The position numbers were made by a program, and so were the translations under genes. Of a stretch of 64,000 nt of DNA, positions 19,201-27,362 are shown piece by piece; positions within the stretch are counted from its first letter, which is position 1, and the number at the start of each line of letters is the position of its first letter. The stretch lies in assembly GCA_903851195.1 (NCBI GenBank), contig CAINNJ010000004.1:744001-808000 (forward strand), in the 5' to 3' direction. This stretch comes from an uncultured Acidobacteriia bacterium. Its GTDB lineage: Bacteria > Acidobacteriota > Terriglobia > Bryobacterales > Bryobacteraceae. Below the pieces are notes generated by a model. The model searched no databases. It had not been told where the DNA came from and was given only the letters and a program-made list of their open reading frames with translations.

Positions 19201-19679
19201 GTGGTGAGGTCGCCGCCGGGCATGGGGAGATCGGCAATCAGATCGGTGTTGAAGGCGCGGGTGAGATTCGCGTCCTCGGTTTGCAGCGCGGCGACTTCGG
19301 CGCTGACTTCGACGACTTCTTTGGTGCCTTCGACGGTGAGCGTGAGGTTCACTTCGAGATTCTGGCCGACCAGGACGGTTACCTTATTGACCGTCGGCTT
19401 GAGGCCCGCCGAGGAAGCGGTCAGAGTATAGACGCCGGGCGTAAGAAGGGAAAAGCGGTACTGGCCGGAGCCGTTGGTATTGGCCTTTCGGGAGGCTCCG
19501 GTTTCGGGGCTCGTGATGCTGACTGCGGCATTGGGGATGACGCCACCGGTGGCATCGGAAACCGTGCCGCCGACGTCGCCGGTGGTCAGCGTCTGCGCCC
19601 ACGCGGGCGCCGCCAGGATCCATAAAGCGGACGCAAACAGCACGCCTCGCGCGGTAAATCGGTACTTCCGTTGTGTCAT
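16275..19679 (-). CDS. TonB-dependent receptor-like outer-membrane protein (second copy)
   Basis: 1134 aa from the ATG at 19679. The signal peptide is FASALWILAAPAWAQ. A carboxypeptidase-regulatory domain (GTVSDATGGVIPNAAVSITS) is followed by a plug-like region (ADIMDPYNNLNNSG, GRMAGGQENIIGKSG) and a barrel ending in a terminal Phe (VMSGKFSF). Same family as the 8147-11482 gene but clearly divergent in sequence. No SusD-like lipoprotein or TonB/ExbBD gene is nearby. It is convergent with the S9 peptidase gene (17-base gap). A promoter with TTGTGC, a 17-base spacer and TACAAT lies at 19769-19741. Confidence 0.85.
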   Translation of the reverse strand: MTQRKYRFTARGVLFASALWILAAPAWAQTLTTGDVGGTVSDATGGVIPNAAVSITSPETGASRKANTNGSGQYRFSLLTPGVYTLTASSAGLKPTVNKVTVLVGQNLEVNLTLTVEGTKEVVEVSAEVAALQTEDANLTRAFNTDLIADLPMPGGDLTTLAMTVPGVRVNVKGGSGNMNANGVPGSSIQFTLNGADIMDPYNNLNNSGASNNTLGANEVAEVAVILNAFSAQYGRMAGGQENIIGKSGTNGFHGNASYNYNSQAFNARDFYVALAGNPVTRSDAHQYAGSVSGPVKKNKLYFLFDTEGLRYVLPATSTITLPSTQLLDYAIAHVPQSALPLYQDAANLYKNAPGVSRAVAVTNGNGPYQDSKNKLGCQSNGTFSGTPDGKGGVFGVTTPCAQVFVSGNNQLNTEALYISRADYNINDKQKINARYAYDRGVQATGTSPIAPAFNSVSTQPQHSGQLNHSWVISPTLVNNFVGAASWYSAIFGVADFSKVQALMPERFSFGDGGSNSGGFTGVGSGGGQGTAGFPNGRNVGQLQLVDDLSWTLGRHSLKFGMNYRFNKVTATNLSSGAFAGTYTFNDLTDFANGKINTTGKGSSFSQSFPVLGAAHIRAYSLNFYAQDEWAVKPNLKIIYGVRFERDGNPACLDNCFARMNEQFGTAAYQGGANIPYNQTITTGLHNAYKGLEAVITEPRFSVAWSPFGSGKTVVRGGVGLFANLFAVSVANSIDTNAPSVFTPSVTTAGATVAQINDPNSALSYAYQSAAAFQSGFAKGYTLAQLQAALPAGTTFAKPGYYSPPQNFVAPKILQWNFEIEQPISGKDVLSLTYTGNHGKDEALSNLNANAFIAPTSRYAATGFSGLPLAAPDPRFLTVTQVVTSGRSNYDALIVAFRHPLGLGFQGQLGYTWSHALGNVAIYDGANVGMGYGPLSFDTRHMVTGDLVWNSPRFKNRMAGWIGSNWTVAGKIYAYSGSPFSVTNSALAAQINSAGGIGNSFLSDLLDNSLLGVNCAKTITGSTPCFTASQFASTTAQSNFGNTAPNMFRGAGYTDLDANVTRNIQITERVRFGLGAQFYNLFNHPNFANPSGSVTSSALGFISATVVPPTSIYGSFQSGTVSGRVIVMSGKFSF

Positions 19680-19740
19680 AGAGGAAACTCTCCGAAGCGA
19701 AAAATTGCGAACCCAGGGGAAAATTCGGGAAATAGGTCCG

Positions 19741-19769
19741 ATTGTATACAGATTCAGAGGCTTGCACAA
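19741..19769 (-). promoter_or_regulatory. Putative sigma-70 promoter of the second TonB-receptor-like gene
   Basis: On the reverse strand a TTGTGC -35 (19769-19764) and a TACAAT -10 (19746-19741) are separated by 17 bases. This predicts a leader of roughly 55 nt to the ATG at 19679. The -10 matches consensus at five of six positions; the -35 is weaker. Confidence 0.45.
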
Positions 19770-19935
19770 GCATAGTGCGTGAGTTTGCCTTCCGGCGACC
19801 GGGAAGCGGACTCCACAGTCCTCCGGCGACGCGTCGCGGCGGAGAGACGAATCAATTTGGCTGCAGTGCCCCGAAGTTCTTTCTATGATAACCGACGGGT
19901 AAAAACGGGTTTGTCCGGTTTCGCTGAAGACTTCT

Positions 19936-21357
19936 TTAGCTGAACACTTCTTTGACGACCTCGCCGGCCAGGACGGTGGGCCGTTCGTTGCGGCCGTTGT
20001 GGAGGTAGGTGGTCTTCAGGTGGTCGAGTCCGAGCATCCAGAGGATGGTGGCGTGGATGTCGTGGACGTGCACCGGGCGTTCGGCCGCCCGCATGCCGAT
20101 ATCGTCCGTGGTGCCGATGTACTGACCGGGCTTGGCGCCGCCGCCGGCCATGAACATGGTGAAGCCCCACGGGTTGTGGTCGCGGCCGTCGCCCTGCTGG
20201 TTGAAGGGTGTGCGGCCGAATTCCCCGCCCCAGACGACGAGAGTGTCTTTGAGAAGGCCGCGCTGTTTCAGGTCGGCGAGCAGACCGGCGATGGGTTTAT
20301 CGGAAGCTTTGCACCATTTGGTGTGGTTCTCTTCAATGTGCTGGTGAGCGTCCCAGCCGCTGCCGGAACCGGAGTAGAGTTCCACGAAGCGAACGCCGCG
20401 CTCGACCAGGCGGCGCGCCATCAGACAGTTGCCGCCAAAGACGGCGGTAGCGGGATCGTCCATGCCGTACATTTTTCGGGTGGCTTCGGTTTCCTTCGTC
20501 AGATCCACGGCTTCGCTGGCCGAGGACTGCATCTGGTAAGCCATCTCATAAGACTGGATGCGCGCTTCGAGTTCGGAATCCTCGCTCTTGTCCTTCGACC
20601 AGAGTTCGTTGATGGACCGGAGCAGGCCGAGCTGATTGCGCTCCTGCTCGTCGGAGATGGTGGCCGGGGGCTTGAGATCGAGAATCGGCGTGCTGCCGCG
20701 GCGGAAGAGTGTCCCCTGATAGAGAGCCGGCAGGAAGCCGGAGTTCCAGTTGTTGGCGCCGCCGAGCGGGTCTTTGTCGTCCGTCATGACGACGAAGGAG
20801 GGCAGGTTTTTGTTGGACGTGCCGAGACCATAGGTGGTCCACGCGCCCATGGACGGGCGTCCGGCGAGGATGGAACCGGTGTTCATCTGGCAGACCGAGC
20901 CGACGTGGTTGATGCCATCGGCCCAGCAGGAGCGGATGATGGTCATGTCGTCGACATGGGCGCCGGTGTTTTCGTACCAGTCGGAGACCCACATGCCACT
21001 CTGGCCACGCTGCTTCCAGGTGCGGCGGGAGGAGCGCAGGTTGTTGTTCTGGCTGCCCTGTGCGGTCATCTTCGGCTTGCCGATGGATTCGGGGATGGGC
21101 TGGCCGTCCATCTTCTGCAGGACCGGTTTGTAATCGAAAAGGTCGACGTGGCTGGGGCCGCCTTCCATGAAAAGGAAGATGACGGATTTGGCGAGGGGCG
21201 CGTGGTGCGGCGTCTTCGGGGCCAGCGGATCGATGGAAGCTTTCGCCTCTTCGTCGAGCAGGCTGGCGAGGGCAATGCCCGCGAGGCCGCTGCCGGCGCG
21301 GGTGAAGAATTCCCGGCGGGAGGAGACGTTCCAGTGATGCTTCAGCTTGTTCAGCAT
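19936..21357 (-). CDS. DUF1501 (sulfatase-like fold) exported protein
   Basis: 473 aa. A Tat-like signal (SSRREFFTRAGSGLAGIAL) leads into the DUF1501 domain: MEGGPSHVDLFDYKP near residue 65, RSCWADGINH, WGGEFGRTPFN and the late DIHATILWMLGLDH segment. DUF1501 proteins adopt an alkaline-phosphatase/sulfatase-like fold and are almost always encoded beside DUF1549/DUF1553 cytochromes in Planctomycetes, Verrucomicrobia and Acidobacteria. The activity is unknown. It starts 14 bases after the DUF1553 stop, so the two form an operon. A 14-base imperfect direct repeat spans its stop codon. Confidence 0.9.
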   Translation of the reverse strand: MLNKLKHHWNVSSRREFFTRAGSGLAGIALASLLDEEAKASIDPLAPKTPHHAPLAKSVIFLFMEGGPSHVDLFDYKPVLQKMDGQPIPESIGKPKMTAQGSQNNNLRSSRRTWKQRGQSGMWVSDWYENTGAHVDDMTIIRSCWADGINHVGSVCQMNTGSILAGRPSMGAWTTYGLGTSNKNLPSFVVMTDDKDPLGGANNWNSGFLPALYQGTLFRRGSTPILDLKPPATISDEQERNQLGLLRSINELWSKDKSEDSELEARIQSYEMAYQMQSSASEAVDLTKETEATRKMYGMDDPATAVFGGNCLMARRLVERGVRFVELYSGSGSGWDAHQHIEENHTKWCKASDKPIAGLLADLKQRGLLKDTLVVWGGEFGRTPFNQQGDGRDHNPWGFTMFMAGGGAKPGQYIGTTDDIGMRAAERPVHVHDIHATILWMLGLDHLKTTYLHNGRNERPTVLAGEVVKEVFS

Positions 21358-21371
21358 GGCTTTCTCGCGAA

Positions 21372-23924
21372 TCAGTTGATGTACATGAACTCGTTGGAGC
21401 TCATGAGGGCGTGGCAGAAATCGACAAAGGCGGCGGCCCGGGCCGGTTCGAGGCCGGTGGGGAGGCGGTCGGGCAGCAGCACCTTTTCGTTGCGCGCCAG
21501 GCGATCGGCTATTACGGCGCTCTGTTTGGTCAGGAAGGCCGAGACGTTTTGCTGCTCTTCGGGGCGGGGCGAACGATCGTAGGCCAGGCGGTAGGCGCGG
21601 TCGATCTGCTGTTCGGGCGAGAGGCCGCCATCGTTGAGGACGCGGCCGGCAAACTGGCGCGACCAGTCGAGGACGTAGTTGTCGTTCATCATGGTGAGCG
21701 CCTGGGAGGGCACCACCGTGGAGAAGCGGCGGGGGCAGCTTTCTTCGGAACCGGGAGCGTCAAAGGCTTCGAACATGGGGTACGTCATGACGCGTTTGAC
21801 GAAGACGTAGATGCTGCGGCGGCGGGCTTCCGCTTCGTCCTTTTCGGTGGCCCAGGCGGAGTAACCGGCGGTGTTCACGCCTTCGGGGAGTTCGGGATGC
21901 ACGCCGGGGCCGCCCATCTTCAGGTTCAGGCGTCCGCTGGTCATCAGCATGGCGTCGCGGAGCACTTCGCCTTCCACACGGTGGCGCGGGTAGTGCCAGA
22001 GCAGCTTGTTGTCGGGATCCGCGGCGGCCGCTTCGGTCTGCGAGGAGGACGACTCCTGGTACACGCCCGAAAGCATGATGGCGCGGTGCAGTTTCTTGAT
22101 GCTCCAGCCGTTTTGAACGAAGGAAGAAGTCAGGTAGTCGAGCAGTTCCGGATTGGTGGGGCGATCGCCCATGATGCCGAAGTCGCTGCTGGTGCCGACG
22201 AGACCGGCGCCGAAGTGTCCCTGCCAGATGCGGTTCACGATCACGCGGGTGGTGAGGGGATTTTTCGGGTCGGCCAGCCAGTTGGCGAGCGCGGTGCGGC
22301 GGCCGGTGCTGGCGAAGCCGGCGGGCGGGACGATCTTCGCGTCTGTGGGATCGAGGATGGAGAGGAAGCCGGGCTGCACCTCTTCCTTGGGGGCGCTCCA
22401 GGAGCCACCGGCGAGGACGAAAGTTTTCGGCGCGTCGGTGCTGTTGTCGATCACGGTCTGGGCGAGCGGGGGATGCGGTTTGAGTGCGTCGAATTCTTTG
22501 AGCTGAGCGGCCATCAGGTCGAACTGCTTCTTCTGTTCGGGCTTCAGTTTCTTCGCGAGCGCGGCGTCCTGATAGGTGACCTGGGGAAGGCCCTGGAAGG
22601 CGAGCAGCGCCTGGTAGGAGGTGCGCCTTTCGGCCGGGGTATTGATGGCTTCGCGCGTGCCTTCGGAGAAGCGGTTCATGTACTCATCGGCGTCGGCTTT
22701 GCCGATGGGCGCGACCAGGGCGTGCATGGCAGCGCGGAGGTCTTTGGTCTTCGTTTCCCACTCGGCCTGCTGTTTGTTGACGGCTTCGAGTTCGGCGCCG
22801 GTGAGGGGAATGAAATCGTCTTTGGCGCGGACGTTCGCGAAGAAGGCCTGGAGGCGGTAGTAATCCTTGTGGAGGATAGGATCGAACTTGTGGTCGTGGC
22901 ACTTGGCGCAGCCGAAGGTCATGCCCAGGAACGCGGAACCGACGGTGTCGGTGATGTTCATGAGGAGTTCCTCGCGGCGGTTCTCCATGCTGGGCTGGTT
23001 GGTTTCGTCGGTGTAGTGGCGGAGGAAGCCGGTCGCGATGTGGGCGTCGACGTTGTTGGGGTAGATCTCGTCGCCGGCAATCTGTTCGCGGATGAAGCGG
23101 TCGTAGGGTTTGTCGTCGTTGAACGCCTGAATCACATAGTCGCGATAGCGCCAGATGTTGGGGCGAATTTCGTCGGCCTTGAAGCCGTTGGTGTCGGCGT
23201 AGCGGGCTACGTCGAGCCATTCGCGGCCCCAGCGTTCACCGTAGTGGGGCGAGGCGAGCAGGCGATCGACGACTTTCGCGAAGGCGTCGGGGGAGTTATC
23301 GGCCAGGAAGGCCTGGGTTTCTTCGGGGGTGGGAGGGAGGCCGATGAGATCGAGCGAGGCGCGGCGGAGGAGCGTGACTTTGTCGGCGGGGCCGTTGGGC
23401 CGGAGGTTCTTCTCTTTCAGCTTCGCGAGGATGAAAGAATCGATGGAATTGCCCTTGGGAGCGGCGACGGGCTGGAAGGCCCAGTAGCGCTTCTGGGCAT
23501 CGGTGTAGCGGGGTTTCGACGGGGCGGCGGAGCTGGTGGAGGCGGAGGCGTTCCAGACGGCGCCGGCTTCGATCCAGTTCTTAAAGACGGCGATCTCCTG
23601 CTCGTTGAGGCGTCCGCCGAAAGGCATCTGCGGCGTGAGTTGCGCGGTGAGATGGCGATACAGGCGGCTTTCGGCGGCGTTGCCCGGCACGAGGGACGGG
23701 CCGTGTTTGCCACCTTTCATCAGAGCGTCGCGGCTGGTGAGATCCAGGTCGCCCATCTTTGCGGCCGGACTGTGGCACTGGACGCACTTGGCGGTCAGCA
23801 GCGCGGCGGCTTCCTTTTCATACGTGGGTTTGGCGGACGGCTGGAAGCCGCAGAGCGGAAGAGCGCAAACCGCGAGAGTGAAAATCCTGTGCACGACAGA
23901 GTGCGTGATGTGGAGTGAACGCAT
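21372..23924 (-). CDS. DUF1549/DUF1553 protein with N-terminal planctomycete-type cytochrome c domain
   Basis: 850 aa from the ATG at 23924; an upstream frame to 23987 lacks a signal-like start. After a hydrophobic leader (RIFTLAVCALPLCGF) comes the heme-binding motif CVQCH (Cys47 to His51) in a PSCyt1-type domain. The DUF1549 domain (PSCyt2) follows with a second CAKCH motif inside FGCAKCHDHKFDPI. The DUF1553 domain (PSD1) is C-terminal (RVIVNRIWQGHFGAGLV, RRSIYVFVKR). These proteins are exported and linked to polysaccharide or sulfated-glycan use; the reaction is unknown. First gene of an operon with the DUF1501 gene. Confidence 0.9.
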   Translation of the reverse strand: MRSLHITHSVVHRIFTLAVCALPLCGFQPSAKPTYEKEAAALLTAKCVQCHSPAAKMGDLDLTSRDALMKGGKHGPSLVPGNAAESRLYRHLTAQLTPQMPFGGRLNEQEIAVFKNWIEAGAVWNASASTSSAAPSKPRYTDAQKRYWAFQPVAAPKGNSIDSFILAKLKEKNLRPNGPADKVTLLRRASLDLIGLPPTPEETQAFLADNSPDAFAKVVDRLLASPHYGERWGREWLDVARYADTNGFKADEIRPNIWRYRDYVIQAFNDDKPYDRFIREQIAGDEIYPNNVDAHIATGFLRHYTDETNQPSMENRREELLMNITDTVGSAFLGMTFGCAKCHDHKFDPILHKDYYRLQAFFANVRAKDDFIPLTGAELEAVNKQQAEWETKTKDLRAAMHALVAPIGKADADEYMNRFSEGTREAINTPAERRTSYQALLAFQGLPQVTYQDAALAKKLKPEQKKQFDLMAAQLKEFDALKPHPPLAQTVIDNSTDAPKTFVLAGGSWSAPKEEVQPGFLSILDPTDAKIVPPAGFASTGRRTALANWLADPKNPLTTRVIVNRIWQGHFGAGLVGTSSDFGIMGDRPTNPELLDYLTSSFVQNGWSIKKLHRAIMLSGVYQESSSSQTEAAAADPDNKLLWHYPRHRVEGEVLRDAMLMTSGRLNLKMGGPGVHPELPEGVNTAGYSAWATEKDEAEARRRSIYVFVKRVMTYPMFEAFDAPGSEESCPRRFSTVVPSQALTMMNDNYVLDWSRQFAGRVLNDGGLSPEQQIDRAYRLAYDRSPRPEEQQNVSAFLTKQSAVIADRLARNEKVLLPDRLPTGLEPARAAAFVDFCHALMSSNEFMYIN

Positions 23925-24068
23925 GCGAAGCCGCAATCCCGGTACCTCATCTGAAATTATGCACCCGCGCTCCCCCGATCGAAACACGAAAGTCGAATTA
24001 TTTTAACGACATGCGTGAGCTGGCGAACTCTCCGGACGGTCCTGTGGGTCGAATTGGACTGGTTTGTG

Positions 24069-24096
24069 TTGCGGGAGTGTAACTTTGTCGTATAGG
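24069..24096 (+). promoter_or_regulatory. Possible promoter of the membrane pyrophosphatase gene
   Basis: TTGCGG (24069-24074) and TATAGG (24091-24096) are separated by 16 bases, about 65 bases before the ATG at 24161. The match to consensus is only moderate. An AGGAG Shine-Dalgarno sequence lies shortly before the ATG. Confidence 0.3.
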
Positions 24097-24160
24097 CTAG
24101 CGGATGGATTTCGATTCCACTACCACCTAAACAATTGAAAAATCAGGAGAGTAGCTCTAC

Positions 24161-26632
24161 ATGCCCATCCGCGCCTCGTACGCCGCGCTCCACGCCTTGA
24201 CCCGTCGCCAACGTCTGTCCTTCCTGCTACCCCTCCTGATTGCCGCAGTATTACTGGCGGCAATTCCCGGGTTAGCTCTTGCCCAAACCGCGCCACCACA
24301 ATCCGGTGGAGAGGCGCATCTGATTCTCCCTGACTTAAGCCAGGGTACTTTTGTGGGGGTTAACGGCCGCACGCTGCTGATGGGCGGTCTGGCGATTTGC
24401 GCGCTGGGTCTGCTGTTCGGACTGGTGACTTACAACAAACTGCGCGATCTGCCGGTCCACAGTTCGATGAAGGAAGTGTCGGAACTGATCTGGGAGACGT
24501 GCAAGACGTATCTGTTCACGCAGGGCAGGTTTCTGCTGATTCTGGAACTGTTCATCGGCGCGATTATTCTGTTTTACTTCGGATATTTCGAGCATTTCGA
24601 CGCGATCAAGGTGATTGTGATTCTGCTGTTCAGCCTGATCGGAATCGGGGGCAGCTATGCGGTGGCGTGGTACGGGATCCGGGTGAATACGTTCGCGAAT
24701 TCGCGGACGGCGTTCGCGAGTCTGCGCGGGAATCCTTATCCGTGTTATGCGATTCCGCTGCGCGCGGGGATGAGCATCGGGATGGTTCTGATCAGTATCG
24801 AACTGCTGATCATGTTGTGTATTTTGTTGTTTATTCCGGGCGATTACGCGGGGCCGTGTTTTATCGGGTTCGCGATCGGGGAATCGCTGGGCGCGGCGGC
24901 GCTGCGCGTGGCGGGCGGCATTTTCACGAAGATCGCGGACATCGGCTCCGATCTGATGAAGATCGCGTTCAAGATCAAGGAAGACGACGCGCGGAATCCG
25001 GGCGTGATCGCCGATTGCGTGGGCGACAACGCGGGCGATTCGGTGGGGCCGAGCGCGGACGGATTCGAGACTTACGGCGTCACGGGCGTGGCACTGATCT
25101 CGTTTATCCTGCTGGCGGTGACGAATCCGCTGGTGCAGGTGCAGTTGCTGGTCTGGATTTTCGTGATGCGCATCATGATGGTGGTTTCGTCGGCGGCGTC
25201 GTACTTCATCAACGAAGCACTGGCGAAGAGCCGGTATCAGAATCTGCCGAAGTTCAACTATGAAGCACCGCTGACGTTTCTGGTTTGGCTGACTTCGCTG
25301 GTTTCGATTGCGCTCACGTATGTGGTTTCGTACTTTTTGATTCCGGACCTGGGCGGCGATACAACGCTGTGGTGGAAGCTATCGAGCGTGATCACGTGCG
25401 GCACGCTGGCGGGCGCGGTGATTCCGGAACTGGTGAAGGTGTTCACGTCGACCGAATCGACGCATGTGCGGGAGGTGGTGACGTCGTCGAGAGAAGGCGG
25501 GGCGTCGCTCAATATTCTTTCCGGCTTCGTGGCCGGCAATTTCAGCGCGTTCTGGCTCGGCCTGGCGATGTTTTTCCTGATGGGCGTGGCGTATCTGATC
25601 AGCATGCAGGGGCTGGCGGGGCTGATGGTGGCGCCGGCGGTGTTTGCGTTCGGTCTGGTGGCATTCGGATTTCTGGGGATGGGACCGGTGACCATCGCGG
25701 TGGACTCTTACGGGCCGGTCACCGACAACGCGCAGTCGGTCTATGAGTTATCGCTGATTGAGGATGTGCCGGGGATCAAACAGGAAATTCAGAAGAACTT
25801 CGGGTTTACGCCGGATTTCGAGCGCGCGAAGGAAAACCTGGAAGAGAACGACGGCGCGGGGAATACGTTCAAGGCGACGGCGAAACCGGTGCTGATCGGC
25901 ACGGCGGTGGTGGGCGCGACCACGATGATCTTCTCGATCATCGTGGCGCTGACGCAGGGGCTGACGACGAATCTGCAGAACCTGTCGATTCTGTATCCGC
26001 CGTTCCTGCTGGGGATGCTGGCGGGCGGCGCGGTGATCTACTGGTTCACCGGCGCGGCCACGCAGGCGGTGACGACCGGGGCGTATCGGGCGGTGGAGTT
26101 CATCAAGAAGAACATCAAGCTGGAAGGCGTGACGAAGGCGTCCGTGGCGGATTCGAAGGCGGTGGTGGCGATCTGCACGCAGTACGCGCAGAAGGGCATG
26201 TTCAATATCTTTCTCGCGGTGTTCTTCGCGACGCTGGCGTTTGCGTTCATGGAGCCGTTTTTGTTTATCGGGTATCTGATATCGATTGCGTTCTTCGGGT
26301 TGTTCCAGGCGATCTTCATGGCGAATGCCGGCGGGGCGTGGGATAACGCGAAGAAGATCGTGGAGACGGAACTGAAGATGAAGGGAACGCCGCTGCACGA
26401 TGCGACGGTGGTGGGCGATACGGTGGGCGATCCGTTCAAGGACACTTCGTCGGTGGCGCTGAATCCGATTATCAAGTTCACGACGCTGTTCGGGCTGCTG
26501 GCGGTGGAACTGGCGGTGTCGCTGGCGGAACAGCAGGGGCCGGTGTTGGGGCGGTTTCTGTCGGCGGGTTTCCTGGCGGTGGCGCTGGTGTTTATCTGGC
26601 GTTCGTTTTACAAGATGCGGATTCAGGACTAA
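24161..26632 (+). CDS. hppA: Membrane-bound ion-translocating pyrophosphatase (divergent type)
   Basis: 823 aa, polytopic, with an N-terminal hydrophobic leader (LLIAAVLLAAIPGLALAQ). It couples pyrophosphate hydrolysis to H+ or Na+ transport. Signature segments are GGIFTKIADIGSDL, the DDARNPGVIADCVGDNAGD motif and VGDTVGDPFKDTSSVALNP near the C-terminus. The gating Glu is in GFETYG (Glu303), which aligns with the FESYVGS position of Na+-type enzymes. The K+-dependence position carries Lys571 in GNTFKA, which predicts K+ independence. That pairing and the altered DNAGDSVGPSAD segment are unusual. An AGGAG Shine-Dalgarno sequence precedes the ATG, and a strong terminator follows at 26665-26698. 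Confidence 0.9.
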   Translation: MPIRASYAALHALTRRQRLSFLLPLLIAAVLLAAIPGLALAQTAPPQSGGEAHLILPDLSQGTFVGVNGRTLLMGGLAICALGLLFGLVTYNKLRDLPVHSSMKEVSELIWETCKTYLFTQGRFLLILELFIGAIILFYFGYFEHFDAIKVIVILLFSLIGIGGSYAVAWYGIRVNTFANSRTAFASLRGNPYPCYAIPLRAGMSIGMVLISIELLIMLCILLFIPGDYAGPCFIGFAIGESLGAAALRVAGGIFTKIADIGSDLMKIAFKIKEDDARNPGVIADCVGDNAGDSVGPSADGFETYGVTGVALISFILLAVTNPLVQVQLLVWIFVMRIMMVVSSAASYFINEALAKSRYQNLPKFNYEAPLTFLVWLTSLVSIALTYVVSYFLIPDLGGDTTLWWKLSSVITCGTLAGAVIPELVKVFTSTESTHVREVVTSSREGGASLNILSGFVAGNFSAFWLGLAMFFLMGVAYLISMQGLAGLMVAPAVFAFGLVAFGFLGMGPVTIAVDSYGPVTDNAQSVYELSLIEDVPGIKQEIQKNFGFTPDFERAKENLEENDGAGNTFKATAKPVLIGTAVVGATTMIFSIIVALTQGLTTNLQNLSILYPPFLLGMLAGGAVIYWFTGAATQAVTTGAYRAVEFIKKNIKLEGVTKASVADSKAVVAICTQYAQKGMFNIFLAVFFATLAFAFMEPFLFIGYLISIAFFGLFQAIFMANAGGAWDNAKKIVETELKMKGTPLHDATVVGDTVGDPFKDTSSVALNPIIKFTTLFGLLAVELAVSLAEQQGPVLGRFLSAGFLAVALVFIWRSFYKMRIQD

Positions 26633-26646
26633 GTTTCAGAGCGGTT

Positions 26647-27297
26647 TCAGAAGTTCAGAAGAAGAGGCAGATGCGGACGAAAGTCGATCTGCCTTTTTGC
26701 TTTTGCGCCGTCGAATTCGATGGCCAGGAGATGTTGGGTGGATGGGTGGAGGGTGAGGAGTCCGAGATTCGCCATGCGGCGCGTGACGGAGTCCGGGGGG
26801 AGATCCGGGCAGAAGAGGTGAAGGCGGGTAATCTCTTTGAAGCCGGCGGGGTGTTCGAGGGGCTGACGGCGCTCCGGCGGGGCCTCATCGGGGCGGCGGC
26901 CGGCTGGAAGGCAGAACCAGAGAGGTTCGGTGGTGAGGGTGTCGGCGGCCACGTCGATGATCAGATCCGGCATGGAAGGCGGCCGGTAGGGCCAGGAAGC
27001 AAAGGGTGACGAAGGCGTTTCAGAAGGGCCGGGTCGGAGGATGATGCCGAAGGGCGAGGCAGGGCCGTGGAAGCGTTCGGCGAGTCCGAGGCGCTGATTG
27101 TGCGGCAGGCGGGCTTCGGCGGGGTCCGCGAGCCAGAGGAGTTCCAGCATGGCGTTCCCGAAGAAGAAGCGTCGACAGGCGGTGCCCTGCCCGGGATGGC
27201 GGTTCGGGGAACCTTCGGTCAGGCCGGAAGCGGTCAGCAGTTCGGCGGCGGGCGCGCCGGGGGCAGTGCAGATGAACAGGTGGTCGGGTTCGGGCAA
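26647..27297 (-). CDS. Glyoxalase-like (VOC-fold) domain protein
   Basis: 216 aa, starting at a TTG at 27297. The N-terminus PDHLFICTAPGAPAAELLTASGL and the FFFGNAMLELLWLADPAEA segment match glyoxalase-like domain proteins (PF13468 type). The C-terminal half is less typical. The substrate is unknown, and no complete metal-ligand set can be assigned. A TAGACT element lies 9 nt before the TTG. The last codons (KRQIDFRPHLPLL) are encoded by the stem-loop of the hppA terminator read on the other strand, so this C-terminus is constrained by RNA structure. Confidence 0.6.
   Translation of the reverse strand: MPEPDHLFICTAPGAPAAELLTASGLTEGSPNRHPGQGTACRRFFFGNAMLELLWLADPAEARLPHNQRLGLAERFHGPASPFGIILRPGPSETPSSPFASWPYRPPSMPDLIIDVAADTLTTEPLWFCLPAGRRPDEAPPERRQPLEHPAGFKEITRLHLFCPDLPPDSVTRRMANLGLLTLHPSTQHLLAIEFDGAKAKRQIDFRPHLPLLLNF
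26665..26698 (+). terminator. Intrinsic terminator of hppA, inside the convergent gene
   Basis: AGGCAGAT (26665-26672) pairs with ATCTGCCT (26687-26694) around a 14-base loop that contains a GAC-GAAA-GTC inner helix. Five T residues follow (26694-26698). It lies 32 bases after the hppA stop codon and within the 3' coding part of the convergent gene at 26647-27297. Confidence 0.8.
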
Positions 27298-27320
27298 CGT
27301 GCGGTGAGTCTAACAGATTG

Positions 27321-27351
27321 GCGGCCCGCGGTGTTAAGCACCGCGGGCCGC
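27321..27351 (-). terminator. Strong hairpin downstream of htpG
   Basis: GCGGCCCGCGGTG and its exact complement form a 13-base stem around a 5-base loop, starting 11 bases after the htpG stop codon. On the reverse strand it is followed by CAATCTG rather than a U-run. It may therefore be a transcript-stabilising hairpin or a weak terminator. Confidence 0.45.
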
Positions 27352-27362
27352 TTCAGGCTGGA

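Noticed and set aside
16428-19625. A 1065-codon open frame on the + strand
   Set aside because: It is antisense to the second TonB-receptor-like gene and has the Gly/Val/Arg/Asp-rich composition of a shadow of GC-rich codons; no motif or signal is visible.
21411-23918. An 835-codon + strand frame, and a similar 609-codon frame at 27318-29147
   Set aside because: Shadows of the DUF1553 and htpG genes, which are unambiguous on the other strand.
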